Shown in pieces: positions 36,705-49,978 of a stretch of 64,000 bases of DNA (position 1 is the first letter of the stretch; every line of letters starts with the position of its first letter). The stretch covers positions 868,001-932,000 of the forward strand of contig WHUZ01000015.1 in assembly GCA_015179045.1 (NCBI GenBank). The letters are read 5' to 3'. The notes under the pieces were generated by a model that saw nothing but the letters and a program-made list of their open reading frames with translations, had not been told where the DNA came from and did not search any database. The DNA is from Kalaharituber pfeilii (taxonomy: Eukaryota; Ascomycota; Pezizomycetes; Pezizales; Pezizaceae). A program made the translations under genes and the position numbers.

Positions 36705-39700
36705 TGCAATTTAGTTGAAGGCTTCTTTTTGGATGTACGAAGTTCTGTGCCTGTGGTACAAGAATGTAGTGCTGCAAGCAAGTTTTCCCCGAGCACAATC
36801 GAAGTCAATTGTTAGCACAGAATTAATCGGAACTCTTGAACCTGTTTTCTGTACTCACTAGCAAGGGGAGCGGGAAGACGCAGGGGTCCTGCTATCTTGG
36901 TGTTAATGCGAGTGAGTCTGCAGTAGTGGCACTAGCAAGGCAGGGTGAACGAAATGGTGAAGTTCGAATATTGGATTGTTACGGGAGTGCTCTCGAAATG
37001 TAACTCCTCAAGCTTGCTGAGAAGGGGCTTATAGTAAATCCGAGGACTGCCGCCTCCGTTGCAAAAGTTGGCTAAAAAGGGGAGGTGTGAAGTGAGAGTG
37101 CGTGAGTTAACGTTGATGCGGAGTGCAAGTAGATATAACAGAGGACGTCGGGTTCCGTTAAAAACCGCATCGGCTACACGTAAGCTATTGCATGTCAACG
37201 ATGTCTGCAATAAACGATAGTTTGGTTGTAAATGAATGGTTGGTTTCAAGTTGTTTCTACTGCATCGGATGTGTGAGAGTGAAAAAGGGAAAAGGGAAAC
37301 GGACGAGTCAGATCAAACGGGGTGCGCACCCCAGCACGCCAACGATACCGAGGAAAATCTTATTGGCCGCGGTTGACAAACCATCTGGCGAAGTGTTCTC
37401 GAGTAGCCCTCGCGACGCACATTATGGGGACATCGGGCGGAATTGAATGGGGCGGAGGTCGTGTGTGTCACGGGAGAGCTCCTGGCCGAGTCCAGCACGT
37501 GTACCGGCGTGCGCCCAGCCCATGTGCGTGCAGTAGCGATATCGATATCGACAGCCGATGGCCGGACGACAGCCATGGCCCATGGCCCGCGCAGAGCGGA
37601 CCCCATTCGGTCGATGCGGGCTCTCAGCTCGCGCTCTTTGGGATTCACGAGCGCACCGTCCCGCCGAGGGCCGACGTGGACGTGGTCAAGCTTGCGTGTG
37701 CTGATATGAGCACATGGCGCCCGCAATGAACTCTGCGCTGTTTTATCATAGGGGCGCCACGTGTTTTGCTGGCAGTGCGAGCGCAATGGGCCGCGCTGGG
37801 CTGCGCTCCCCTGCCCTATCACAGTCTCGTAGCCAGGCTTAGTCAGCGTCAAGACTACCCCTGCCCCTAGCAGACGACGTCTTGGCAGCGCGTCGGCTGT
37901 TCGGCTGGGTGCGAGATCACCTTCTGCTGCGCTGGCGTCCCGCTTGACTGCTGCGCAAGCGGGAAGCTGCCGCTGAAGGTGGCTCTGCTGGCGGCACTCT
38001 GAAACAGCACAGCACAGTATCATACTTGGCTCCGTTGCATGCCAAATGTAGAATCTTGGGCTTCCTATGCTTGCTCCTGGTCTCGTCGCATGTTCCGGAG
38101 TCACAAACTATCCGAAATGTATGATACTCCACTGCGTGACTCGAAACGTTACATCATTGCAGGGCATTGCCCTGACCCGCTTTCGCGACATTGTAGGGAT
38201 TCCGCTCCCTACTAATCGTAAAATATATTGCGCAATTGCGTTCGCCGTAATTACAGCACCCCCCAGTGCCAGCTTCAGGTGCGAGAAACAGGGCCGCCTT
38301 TTCCGGCCGGAGATCCGGCTCCTTTCCTGCTCTCGTATGATACAGCACCTGCTTGTGGTTTCTTTCGGTCCTGGACCGTTTGAACTCGCTCGATCTGCAA
38401 TAACCATCGTGGCAGTGCAATGCCCCGAAGCTGATTCATCACGAAGTATATGCATACATAGCCGATCCTCTGGGAGTCCACAGCAAGGCCCTGGAGACGC
38501 ATCAAAAACATGGAAACGCACACTACCGACTCTCGGCTAGGCCGTTTGACCCCACTGCCATCGCATCCATTGCCTGGCCCAGGGCATGCACAATCCAGTC
38601 ATTATGAGGCTCAATTGCCCCCCACCCCCTCCCCCCCACCACATCCACACACACACAAAAAAAAGAAGCTGCGCCATGTTACTTCGATATAAATGCATCT
38701 CTTAGGAGCAGCTTGTGGAAAACTTGGAATATTACTAGCGCAGAGAATCCATGCCTGTATTTGCCTCAGGCATTTTAATTCCTCCAGACACTGTTGCCTA
38801 GATGATGATATCAACCTGCGGAGTTTGTTTTAATGTCAGCGGCGGGCTCTTTAAACAAGTTGCACAAAGTTAAGTTAAGTACATACACGTTTTCAGCACT
38901 TGGGCTGGCTCATGAAGTCGACAGTTCCATACTGCATAAGTTAGTCATGATCATACTGTATAATTCTCCGGCCACCTTTGGTCCAGGCTACTTCAGTCCA
39001 TTAATCTCGTCAATTCATCAGTGCATAAAGCAACAAGCAACTTAAGTCATGTTGATATCCATATCTTCCACTAGGGTCGCCCTCAATCTTCCCACGTGCT
39101 GTCATCAGCCTATAATCTTTCTCATGTACATGAAACCCTGCGGAGAACTAGTCTCGTAACCAGGCGGAGAACCAATTTTGAAGCTGGAAACTTTTTTGAT
39201 CCATAGATTTTAATGTGAGAGCCTCACGCCAAATGTATCGTTATTGGACCCCCACGCCTCCATAACCGTGCGTCCGTTGTTGCCTGCACAACCTCGATTG
39301 CCAGTTGCGCACACTGCTGCCTTGTCAAGGCCTGCTGCAGCACTTACAGCTGTGAGCGTAAACTATGAAAGAACCAGCATGATATCCCACTGGCTTATGT
39401 ACCTACATTAGTAAATACGTACCTATATAAGTATGTACAAAACGATGAATGCTTATTTAAACGTTTTTGTATTTATTGTCTCTACATCAGAGTAGGTTTA
39501 TAAAACGGCCGATTCTGGCGCGGGCATTGATTCACCTAACTTGATCTTGGGTCGGAACGACACGATCGCCGAACTCTCGTGATATTTGTTCATGTAAACA
39601 AGTCAACAGTTGGGCATGCATAAACAATCCAATTCTTCGCCTTCCATAAAGTTTAATATTATCGGAGATTTTCTATCGACAGGCCTTTCAGAAGGCCTCA

Positions 39701-40815
39701 GCACTTAACTGGATGCACGCAGCCATATCATGCACGAATAAGCCTGATCGCTGGCCTGTCAGGGTCATACATGCATGTCTCATGCCCCTATCAGTAGCCT
39801 CATAAGGACTTGAACGCAAACGTGTAGGTGAGCGCGTTTGCCTTACAGTCTCAACTTGAGCAACGAACTTCACTGGCGAATAGGCTGCCCCCTCAGTGGG
39901 GTATGCAGCAAAACCCATTTCACTATTTTCTTGGTATATACAGTGTTGAGTTCGAATGTCTTTCAGTTTGGTTCAAGGCTTATGTGTTAATCCTGTGGTG
40001 ACCGATCGGGTCGGAATTAGCAACGCCAATAATGTAGTGATGTAAATACTCCGTACAAACCGCTTAATTGCTCAAGTGAAGGACACATATATATTGCTTG
40101 CATAACGACAACGGTTTAGTAGGAATTACGCTTTGACAGAAGAACTGTTATGAAACATACTTCCATTCGCCTCTCGCCAGGTTCAAGGCTGCGCCTTTGG
40201 AGCAGGGTATGTGAATGCACTTATAGAGTACTAGTACATTCCTATACAGGGAACGAGTTAGTGCGGACAATGATCTCAATCGCCCAGGGCCTCCCTACTC
40301 CTGTTTATAAGCCTTGTATTGTTCAAAACGGCATGCAAGTATGAGTCGTAGCTTGAGCCAAGCCATTGCTGTTACAATCTTAGTATTGTTTACTTAAGGG
40401 CCCAATTTCAGCCTCACAATTATGGAGCAACAATTATGAAGGAAACGGTATATGTGGAAAACTGAAGCATATGGCAAACTGAATAACAAGGTCTTGAATA
40501 CCCAGTTCTTAATTGGATAAAACAGGCTAAGGATTATTTTCTTTTTTTTTTCTTTTTCTTTTTTTTTTTTTTTAAAATTCACATAACCCCGCATGCAAGC
40601 TACAAGCCTATGGCAGGGACAAGGACTACAAAATAATCAATAACAATAACATGACATATTCCCAAAGTAACTTTAGTGGGTAATCAACCTGTGACAGCAA
40701 TAGTGGCGAGGTGATATAAAAGTAACACTCTTGTAATAGGTTGCTGTGACAGGAGTTTACTAAGTCAATCCATATAATCCTGCGCTTTTGGCTGCAGGTA
40801 CATGAGAGTTGACAC
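36705..40815. other. Long intergenic stretch with a GC-rich block
   Basis: About 37300-38000 is GC-rich and shows long overlapping open frames on both strands (up to 263 codons at 38104-37313, minus). They lack family motifs and coexist in several frames, as GC-rich DNA produces by chance. A TAGTCTCGTAACC motif lies near 39150. A T-rich stretch lies near 40540-40575. No gene recognised. Confidence 0.5.
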
Positions 40816-41559
40816 TTAAACTTCACTCTCCCAGCCTGGAAGCTCGTGTTGAAGATCCAGTAACTGCTGAACCTCAGGGTTTCGCTTAGTGAGCCTCACA
40901 AGCTCGCTTCCCCATCTGCCCCGCGTTTCCTTGCTTGCTTTGCCCTTGTATCTAGCTTCACACAAGTATAGGTTGATGATGCATATCATATTCTTTAACT
41001 TGAGAGAAACCTCTTGAAAGTCATCACTTATTGCGCCATTTCGGTTCATTGTAACTTTGCAAGTGCTGAATATATATTGCTTAACGGTTCCCCATCCCGG
41101 GCCGGCTTGCTGGAAGCTTTCATGGGCGTCGACATATTTGAGCTGATGGCGGTCATACCGAATTGAGTTCATCAGAAGTTCGAAGATCAGAAACTCAATT
41201 AAAGTATGGAGGTATTGCAGGATGAGGCTAATTTCCTCGTAGCTAGCCTTTTTCTCGACGATATCTTCAGTTTGAGAGAGAAAAGGTTCTATCTCACTTT
41301 CTTGCTTAACTAGAACATCCAGATAACCTGCAACCATACTTTTGTCGATATCGGACTGTAGGAAATACTTCCAACCTTGTAAGATCCAGTTCCTCCTTGC
41401 TGGAACATCATCGATCTCAGGATTGTAGTCGGCCGTCTCTCCATCTGAATTGATCCATAAGTGGCTTCGACAGTAGTGTTCCAGCTCTGGTTTGCGCAGG
41501 TATTGGGCGGTCAGGTAACGAAGCTTGGAAGCATCTTCGCAGACGCTGAATATATCCAT
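40816..41559 (-). CDS. Orphan protein of 247 residues
   Basis: Not recognised. A single open frame beginning MDIFSVCEDASKLRYLTAQY. It is predicted to be mostly helical, with amphipathic stretches such as EEISLILQYLHTLIEFLIF and KLKNMICIINLYLCEARYKG, and has no signal peptide. The codon usage and Trp/Cys content look like real protein rather than chance frame. No splice sites are needed for continuity, but an extra upstream exon cannot be excluded. It is isolated, about 3.1 kb from the next gene. A lineage-specific gene seems likely. Confidence 0.7.
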   Translation of the reverse strand: MDIFSVCEDASKLRYLTAQYLRKPELEHYCRSHLWINSDGETADYNPEIDDVPARRNWILQGWKYFLQSDIDKSMVAGYLDVLVKQESEIEPFLSQTEDIVEKKASYEEISLILQYLHTLIEFLIFELLMNSIRYDRHQLKYVDAHESFQQAGPGWGTVKQYIFSTCKVTMNRNGAISDDFQEVSLKLKNMICIINLYLCEARYKGKASKETRGRWGSELVRLTKRNPEVQQLLDLQHELPGWESEV

Positions 41560-44500
41560 TCCTTGTTCACTATGAAGAGACGCAAGTGGACAGAAGTTAT
41601 AGTGAATGTGTGATTAAGTGCGGCTTCGTATAATTTAGAGGACAGCTAGAAACTTTGGTCTTGCTAGTGTTTGTTAGCAGCATGTGGGGGAACATACTTC
41701 CATATATACAGAAGGTCGTCTTTTCGCCAGTAGGCTCACCCTCCCCAGAAAATTGTTGACCATTCACAACAATGCAATAGAATGGTCATGGAAGATGTGG
41801 CCACCGCCTCGGGTTGAAGTGGCAGCCAATCCTCAGCTTACTGGGGCTGTCAATGTATCGCTGCATTCTCACGTCACGAGCTTAGAACTTTGAATTTTCG
41901 TTGAGATGAATTGGTATGAGCAATTCATAATTGCAGGCAGCCCATACGACAAAGTGGTTTGACTTGATACGCAAGTGTTATAAGGCTAATGCTGTATAAT
42001 GTCTCGTTGGGAATGAGAGGCTGATATGCAATCATAAAATAGTATCGAGAAGACTAATAATGATTTCTTTTGCTGTTGACCTTGCTGGTGCATCATAGAC
42101 TATTATGTGTGTCATTTCAACTACTAGACTTTTGTTTGGACTAAGGGTGGAGCTCTAGTGTTGTTAAGGAGCACTTGCTAGGTATCCATGTTCACCTGCA
42201 CATGGGTGCAGCAGAGCCGCAAGACCTTCAATGATAACCAGCTGACTCCCTTCCCATACTGCGCCGTCTATCCATCCAAATTACACAAATACGATCAAAT
42301 TCGGACAAGGAAATATGACTCGCATTAAGCGACATAGCGAATTTGCCAGGGGAAGTTTTCTAGATCATATCCCCTTCTTTATGCACAGTGAAGATGATTA
42401 AAATGTTGTTCTGGGCAATGGCCAAACGATAGTGGCTCAGACTTATGTGTGCGCGTGAATTGAAACATTGTCCACTAGGTAACAAAGTTCAAGAATTCAA
42501 CAAATTAGCTTTGATTGCGGTACTCTTGATGAAGACTGTCGCATTCGAATAGATTGCGATTTCGCAGTGGTTGTCTTTCGGAGTTGTGGCTTATCGAATG
42601 CTTTGATCATGATTAATGCTCAGCTCATATTTGGTTGTCGGCATTGATGTTCCTGGAACCTTGTGGCTGTGGGTAGCTTCGCGGAGCCGTGGGGCTGTAA
42701 CGCTTGAATATGCATAAATAGTAACATCACAGTTCCAACGTTAACTTTAGGACGTCGAAAATCCAGAATAATGATCATGCTCCACGAAATCACCTAAAAA
42801 TGGAAAAAACAGAAAAACATTCGATCAGCTAATGGAGTAGAACATGAAGCTTGTGTTATAATGAAAACATGAGTGGGACTTTGTGGTCTGGGTGAGTATG
42901 ATGGTCCGAGAATGCATTATGCCCTGCATGATGCGCGGTCAACATCGGCATGTAAATGGGACAAGAACAGGCAATCATCGGAACCCGGCTCCACAAATTA
43001 TACCGTACGAATCCAAATAGTCTAGTGGAAGTTCTAGATTTGACTTGACACACCCATGAATCACTTATAAGTATCAAATATCAGTATTTACAAGCTCCAT
43101 GTCAATACGCCGGCGCTGCGTTCAGAATTACGTACTTCTGTCATCTGCAACGGAAAACCCCTACTAGATTGGGGTCGTTGCTCTACAACGCCTCATCCTA
43201 TTACTATTTGTATGTGACAATGCTACAGACCAAGACGCACGTCCTAGTTTTAAGTCGATATCAATCAGCTTAATAAAAGCTTGGCATTGACTTTGATGAC
43301 GAGAGAAGCTGATGGCTAAGCCGTAGTATTTACGCAAGACATATTTTCGGACAACTGCACACAACGACATAAGTCTTCGAGCTAATTAATGTCACCGGCT
43401 GGCTGAGAAATCATCGTATCTACGGTACTGTAACTATTCACGTGAGCGTTAGATGATCTAGTATTTCGAATGATGACCGTGCCAGCCTTGTGCCTTCTTG
43501 TCGGAGACTAGCGTCCCGTATTGAGAGCAAATTGAACGCGTTTGATGCTTGAGGATCAGTTTTGTGCAAGATGCTATAGACATTATTAAACTAAGTGAGC
43601 CTGAGCTTAACAGTCCTTAGCTTATCAGCTAGAGTTGGTGAGAGGGGCCCTGGTGTTGAAAAGGAACGTTGCGTATAGTAAGGCGTCAGGGCTGGGTGGC
43701 GAAAATGTATCGACTGGCAGTGGAAATGACTTGGCAGAAGATGTCTACTTACAAGTAGTCTCATGCCAACGTCTACCAAGCAAGGCACAACCCAAGGGAG
43801 GAAGTATGATACTCACAGAAACCGCATTCTAGAAATGCTTGGCAGCCGCAGCACGTGCCTAGGCGGCGTCGCAGATAAAATTCATATTACACTAGATCAC
43901 TCTATATGGCCCCAGTCTCGTGCCTGCCCCGCCTCCTCCCCCCCACATGCGGGGCACAGGGGCTTGGCATGAGACTACAACCAGGTCCAGGCCAACCTAT
44001 ACAGTCTAGAGAATTCGAATATTGGACCTGAATCTCATTTTGGAATCTTCGAAGTGCTGACAGACGCTGAAAGGAGCCGAACAGGCAAGTTCACTTTTCA
44101 ACAAAATAATAACCAGGTCAATGGCAAGAATACTTTAACTTGAAATAAATAAATAAATAAATATCAAAAATACCACTTCAACATACTCCAAAGGATAGTC
44201 GTATGAACGGCCGCTGGTGCCAAACTTATAATGAAAGGGATTTCATTTGCTGAGCACAAGTTCGTTTACGGGAACTGCAATCGGGCACAGGAATATGCAT
44301 ACGATACCAGAGTATACCCAATCACACGCCCACGTTTCCACGATATAAGAGCTGTAACAGAAGACCATCTTCTGGATGTACAGCTCTCTGTTTTGCTTTT
44401 GGGGGCTTTTCGATGTCCAATAGTCACGTGTTTGTAGACTACGGCAATTGCCGCGATACGTAGTTCGCTCTATGAGAAATGTGTGCCAAGCCAGACTACT

Positions 44501-44698
44501 TAAGTAATATATGTAAGCTAGAAAACAAACAACAATAGCCATACATGCATGGCCATGGACAATACTTGCATATAAAATAAATTCGAAACTGGATTAACAT
44601 ATTATCAGCAATAAGTAACGGAGGTGACAAACATCAAGTAGTAATTAACATAGTTACGTAACTGTATTCCTATAAAGCGCGTTTGGTATCGATAATCT
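41560..44698. other. Intergenic, no gene recognised
   Basis: Only short frames. Contains the AGTCTCGTGCC hairpin at 43914-43976 and an (AAAT) run near 44142-44162. The right edge is the 3' flank of the NLR gene. Confidence 0.5.
43914..43976. repeat. Short fold-back with AGTCTCGT ends
   Basis: AGTCTCGTGCCTGCCCC at 43914-43930 is nearly complementary to 43959-43976, which ends GGCATGAGACT. The loop is a C/G-rich stretch. The arm matches the AGTCTCGT core of the dispersed repeat at 8034 and 62957. Confidence 0.6.
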
Positions 44699-47600
44699 TC
44701 AGCTTCCCGTGACAGCAGCAGAAGTCGTTTGTCCTGCATCTGCAATAGTTGTAAACAACCCCTGAGGTAGTTCGCCAGTCAGAAGCTTTGCCACTGCCCC
44801 ATTTCCAGTGCTGTTGGCCCAATCCAAAGGTTTCTTTCCATCCTTATCTGCCAACTCAGGATCTGTGCTCCACTTCAAAAGGAGCTTCACTGTCATCTCG
44901 TTGCTTGCCACTCTTGCCGCCCATGACAACGGAGTTTGACCATCATTATCTTTGGAATTGACGTCCGCACGCCTCATGATTAGTTCCCTTGCTACGTCTC
45001 CAAACCCAGAGCCCCCTTCAGCTGCGTATGATAATGGTGATCTTCCAGCATTGCTGCGGGAATCGATGTCAATAGCCTGAGATCCTTTCAGAAGTTCTCG
45101 CACCGCCTTCCAATGCCTATTACCTGCAGCTAAGGAGAGGGGTGTACGTCCCTCAATGTCCATCGTGTCAGCTGTAACTTTTCTTTCTAGAAGCCTGTGA
45201 ATTGTTATCTCCTGCCCATTCTCAGCAGCCCAATGCAGCGGTGTTCTGGATGAGTTATCCGGAACCTCAGGTGCTGCGCCCCACTCAAGCAAGATTCTCA
45301 CTGCCTCCTCATTCCGAACGGCCGCCCAAGATAATGGTGTTCTCCCAGTATGATCTTTTGAATCAATGCTGATTTGTCGTTCCATTAACAACGCACCCAC
45401 TTCTTCAAACCTATCGGAAGGGCCACCAGCCGCATATGAGAAAGGCGTGCGGCCGCCAACGCTGATTGAATCAGGATTGACTTCCTCTCTAATCAGTAGC
45501 AGACGCATTGTTTCTACAGCGCCTGCCTCAGCGGCCCATGAGAGCGGCGTTCGCCCAAGCTTATCCGCTTGATCTGCTTTCACACCTTCATGATGCAGCA
45601 GTGTATCAACCACTGCGGCGTAATTGTACTGTGCGGCATATGAAAGAGGTGTCCGGCCACTCTTGGATTGTTTGTTAGGGTCAGCTCTTGGATCGCTTAG
45701 AATTTTCTGAATACCATCACCAAACCCTCGCTCAGCGGCCAGGCTTAGAGGTGTTCGGCCGTCCTCGTCCGTACAGTTGATATCGAGATTAGGATTATTC
45801 ATGAACATTCTGAGAACAGGCAAGTTATCAGAACTCGCAGCGAAGCTCAAGGGAGTTTGGCCTTTATAGTTGCACAATTCGGCGTTGACATCCTCACGAT
45901 CCAAGAACAGTTTCACTACGCCCTCGTGACCGTTCAGCGCCGCCAATGACAGCGCAGTAGTGCCGCTCTTATCCTGTGAATTAGGATCCACATTCGGCTG
46001 GCTCAGGAGAACTTCCACAATGCTCTGGTGGCCATTGTGAGCGGCAACGGATAAAGCTGTCTGTCCGATATTGTCCCGGTCATCGAGACGAATTACGCGG
46101 TTTTGCTTATTTAATAGCATACGAATAATAGACTCACGCCCGTTCTCAGCGGCAATAGCAAGCATCATCTGGCCCCGTGAGTTTCTGGCATGAAGATCAT
46201 CCTCATTCTTCTCGATTAAGGCATCCAGAACTTCGGGAAGCCCTTCAGCTGCTGCTATCAGTATTGCTGTGGCATCCTGCCTGAGTCCTGTGTCCTCAAT
46301 TACACAACCATGAGGGAAAAGACTCCGGCCATGGGAAGCATGCCAATGTACCACCTGCAGCACAAATTCCACTTTTGGGCGTTCTTTCAAGAACTTCACT
46401 GCCGTTTCTTTGAGCTTTCTATTCGATTGGTCGGCTAGCCGAGCATGGGCGCCCCAGTATTGCGAAGCATATTCCATGACAGGACTATCTTGAAGTTCGA
46501 GTTTCATTATAGTTTTGTCTTCTATGAAGCCTTCGCCAAACCTCTCATAAGACACATGTGTCAGAATTTTGGTGGCGAAATCTGTCCTGATACCGGGAAA
46601 TAGTCTCTCTTGGTTTTGATCAAAGTATTCCTGACACGTTCGATGGACGAGTCCTAGATAATCTCTATCTCTGTCAATACGCAAGAGACCAGAACATACA
46701 CTAACCAACAGATCTTCGTCAGGAACAGCTTCTTTGTCTAAATCTTGAGTATCTATTTCGATAGCGAGGGCGTGCTGAAGCTCTTTTATAGTTGTTGGAC
46801 GCAAGGAGTATGCTGCCCAGGAAATGACAGTTTTTGCCAGAGCTCTGTCTTCTTGCTCTTGGTTAAAGACACGTTCCATCGCATTTTCATAGGCATCATA
46901 AAGATTTGTTGGCATCATGGCAAGTGCTTCACGAATCTTCTTTACGGTAGGCCTGATCGTTATAGTATCAATGTGCAACTGAGCTAGAAGAAATCTTCTC
47001 TATATGAGTAACACGTAAATATATATAAAAGGGGTCAAAACTTACATTCCATTGGCCTTCTCAGTAATGATCCGCACTATATCTTGCACCAAGGATTGAT
47101 TCTTCGAGGTATGCGCGTGTAAGCGTGGCCTCTTATTTATTTCTGTTTCCAAATACTTCTTGATATCCTCATCCCTAGCGACAACTTGTATTTGTGGAAC
47201 ACTTCTGAGAAATTCCTCGGATATAGCAATTGGACGTGCCATAACCATCAACTTGACATTCCGCAGATCCTTCAAAAGGCAGGAAAGCTCCCTGAGGAAT
47301 TTCCCACTGTCCACACACTCATCAAGCCCGTCTACTACAATGAGCACCGTGCTGAATAGAGGTAGGCGCAGTCGGAGGACCCTAAAGTACTCGGCCACAG
47401 ACGGCCTGGAATCCGAATACCTATATTTTTCATAGAGAGAAATAACAGCATCAGGAAGTGGCGATGGGAATGCGTGGCTTTCCTTAGTGGCTAACTGCCT
47501 AAGAAGGGCCCCAGTCAAATTTTCCAGTGTTTGATCCAGATGATCCTTGTGACTGCAGAACACATATGCTATCCCAATTTCTGAGTCATCAGCAAAGCGT

Positions 47601-48627
47601 TGGCAGAGGTCATTGATGGCGATTGACCTAAGACGCCCTTATTAGCATTCACAAAGGCAAACGAGTTAAAGGCATTGAAACTAACGCAAGAATTGACTTT
47701 CCGGCGCCAGCTATAGATTCTAGTCAGTTCTGGGTCAAAATTTTGTCAAATATAGATAGCAAACATACGATTGCCTAAGCAATAGAGAGTCCTTGTGGCA
47801 GTGCTCTCATCGCGCCACTTTTGATACTGTTCTTGCACCAGAAGCCATAGTCCGGTCTCTTCCTCATGGCGGTTCCAGAGGTCGTTCTGCTTGCGCTCAA
47901 ATTGCAGGGGTGACAACCATGTCAGAATATCTGATCTTATTTGCTGCTGAATGCGCCTCTCGCGAGCTTTGACAAGGGTGGCATGGGTTAGCATATCTTG
48001 CATCTACAAAGCAACTGGATAATTCGAGATACCTTCTTGTACATCCTCAAGCTCAGTTAAGCCTCTAGACAGCATACGAGGCGCATTATGGAGCTCCGCC
48101 ACACTTTCATCTATTTTCTTTGCTAGTTGTCTTTTATTATGAGCGACTTACCAGTGATCACAGACAATTAAGACTCACAAGTCTTCGTCCTGAAGCGCAA
48201 GAAGAAATACGGTTTTCGCAGCTACGACAGAATCATGAAAGTAGGTGAACTCTTCCCCTTCGCTAATTGAGAAAGGCCAGTCATACTCAGTCACCCCCTT
48301 GTTGTGCATCTGCTTCATTCGGGAACCATTGCTCTCCTCCTTCGGTTCCGTGAATTTAGATGCCAACCGGTGGAGAAGAGCTTCGAGCTGGTCAAGGGGA
48401 CCTTGCGGGGTCACAAGTAGATTCATCGAATTTGTCCACGTATCCACCGGACTCTCATCTGCTTGATTTTGGAGTAAAGTGAGCAGTCCGGTGACATTGA
48501 GCACCTCATTCTGCAGTTTTCGACGCTCCGGTGGGGGGTGCCTAATATGTCTGAAGTATTGACCCACTTGCTCTGCAAGCTGGATCAAGCCACCGAGACT
48601 CGCAGCTAGCCCAACGATCTCAGCCAT
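44699..48627 (-). CDS. NACHT-ankyrin NLR (STAND) protein
   Basis: Exons proposed: 48627-48179, 48130-48078, 47996-47769, 47710-47686, 47627-47046 and 46994-44699, giving 1210 residues. The N-terminus (MAEIVGLAASLGGLIQLAEQ...) matches the fungal STAND N-terminal type. Next comes the fungal linker WLSPLQFERKQNDLWNRHEE, then NACHT with Walker A GNPGAGKS, the Walker B region LIVVDGLDECVD and a sensor-like VKLMVMARP. A winged-helix-like region (LLAQLHIDT through SWAAYSLRP) follows. The C-terminus holds 15 ankyrin repeats, most with the consensus GRTPLSWAA. Such proteins act in fungal non-self recognition and regulated cell death. Between exons 2 and 3 an in-frame TAG (48006-48004) must be spliced out. 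I prefer an 81-nt intron (48077-47997) because its length fits the others, but a 39-nt alternative (48042-48004) also keeps frame. Confidence 0.93.
47686..47710 (-). other. 25-nt microexon carrying the Walker A loop
   Basis: Exon 4 of the NLR is only 25 nt and is flanked by two 58-nt introns (47768-47711 and 47685-47628). It supplies GAGKSIL of the P-loop. Skipping it would shift frame and remove ATP binding. Confidence 0.85.
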
Positions 48628-49978
48628 AATTGACCCGTGGCACCGATCTATGCTTGTACAGAATATATGCAGGTATCGTGATTGTTTATATCCGCTTATC
48701 CAGTAGATAGTTCCAAGTGACCCCAGAGACTTCCTTCGCTGGTGCCTAAAAATTGAAAGCTGTGTTCTGTTAGCTAAGGCATTGTCCGATCCAAGCCGGC
48801 CAATTTTCCGAAGCATGCTTGGTTTGTGGGGGGTATGGGCAATACAACAAGACTTGACTTGATCGTGCTACTCTCAGAACATAGATCGCGAAAGAATTGT
48901 GAACCTACGGTAATGTTGGGACGAGACTAGGTAATGTTGGAGTTGAGGAAAGTGAGACTGGTTATCCGCCACCTGTGCTGCGGGTTATTATAGTTTATAT
49001 GTCAAGAGGTGTTCTGCAGCTGGCTGTCACGTTAGAAAGTTCAGGATCCAACGAGCGTACGTATGGCCACAAGTAGGCAGTATCATTATCGTGATACGTA
49101 CATGGTATCATGACTTACCGCTTCGTTTGATTGCGGGGTTAATGATGACTCCAACTAGCAGGGTAGCAAGGGTACAGTGCTCGAATGAGGCTGTACCTAT
49201 ATGTGCCAAGCCCAGCTCCGTAGCCACGCGCCTGTGAACGTTTAAGGGCGGCAAAGGAGATGAAACATGCATACATACCTACTATGTATGAATTGCACAG
49301 CTTCTTGACAGTTTCTACTTGCGACGCCGACTTGCAAATGCAACTGTATACTCCAGTTGCGCTTGTGAATTCGAACTTGTGCCTTGATGCCTAGTTCAGG
49401 GTCACGTTACTGCCGTCTCATAACCAAGGCCACTCTAAGCTTGTAAACCTCAAGTATAGTCTGTGTGGCTTGGCACTATAATCTGGAACGGCCGCTAGTA
49501 CCGTCCTTGCAGCTATGCTAGATTGTGGAGACCATGCAAAGTTGACCTCACATAGACCTCCTACAAATCTAATACACAACCGCACACTTCAAGAAGCTTC
49601 CAGCTACTTTCCATATCAGCGAGTACCTCTTAGGATCCTAACGTAGCCCCCGACCAATCGCCAACATCACCAACTAAAGCTTCAACGCCAAAACCCTTCG
49701 AATATTGAGGCCGGTGCCTCCATGCCGGGGGACAGGGTGATGCTCCACTCCAGCCGCCGCACCCATTACTATTCCTCCTGCGTTGACCCTTGGGTTACCT
49801 GTATGATGGCCCACTCCCGGTTGTATATCTCAGCCGCAGCCAAAACACAGATGAGTCGACTGCACTGCATTGCTTGATAAACAAAATAGTGAGCGAGAGT
49901 AAGTCATGCGGCCTAAAACAGAGGAACACAGATTGATTGCATACTATGGTTCTCAACGCGAAGGTTCTGGTCTTCATA
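48628..49978. other. Intergenic upstream of the NLR
   Basis: Holds the NLR promoter side. The minus-strand frame stays open upstream of the chosen ATG to 48816, but the start at 48627 matches the family N-terminus. Otherwise no gene recognised. Confidence 0.5.

Noticed and set aside
37313..38104. 263-codon open frame, minus strand
   Set aside because: It lies in a GC-rich block where several frames on both strands are open. It has no motif, a composition of low-complexity Arg/Ala/Pro and no splice or family support.
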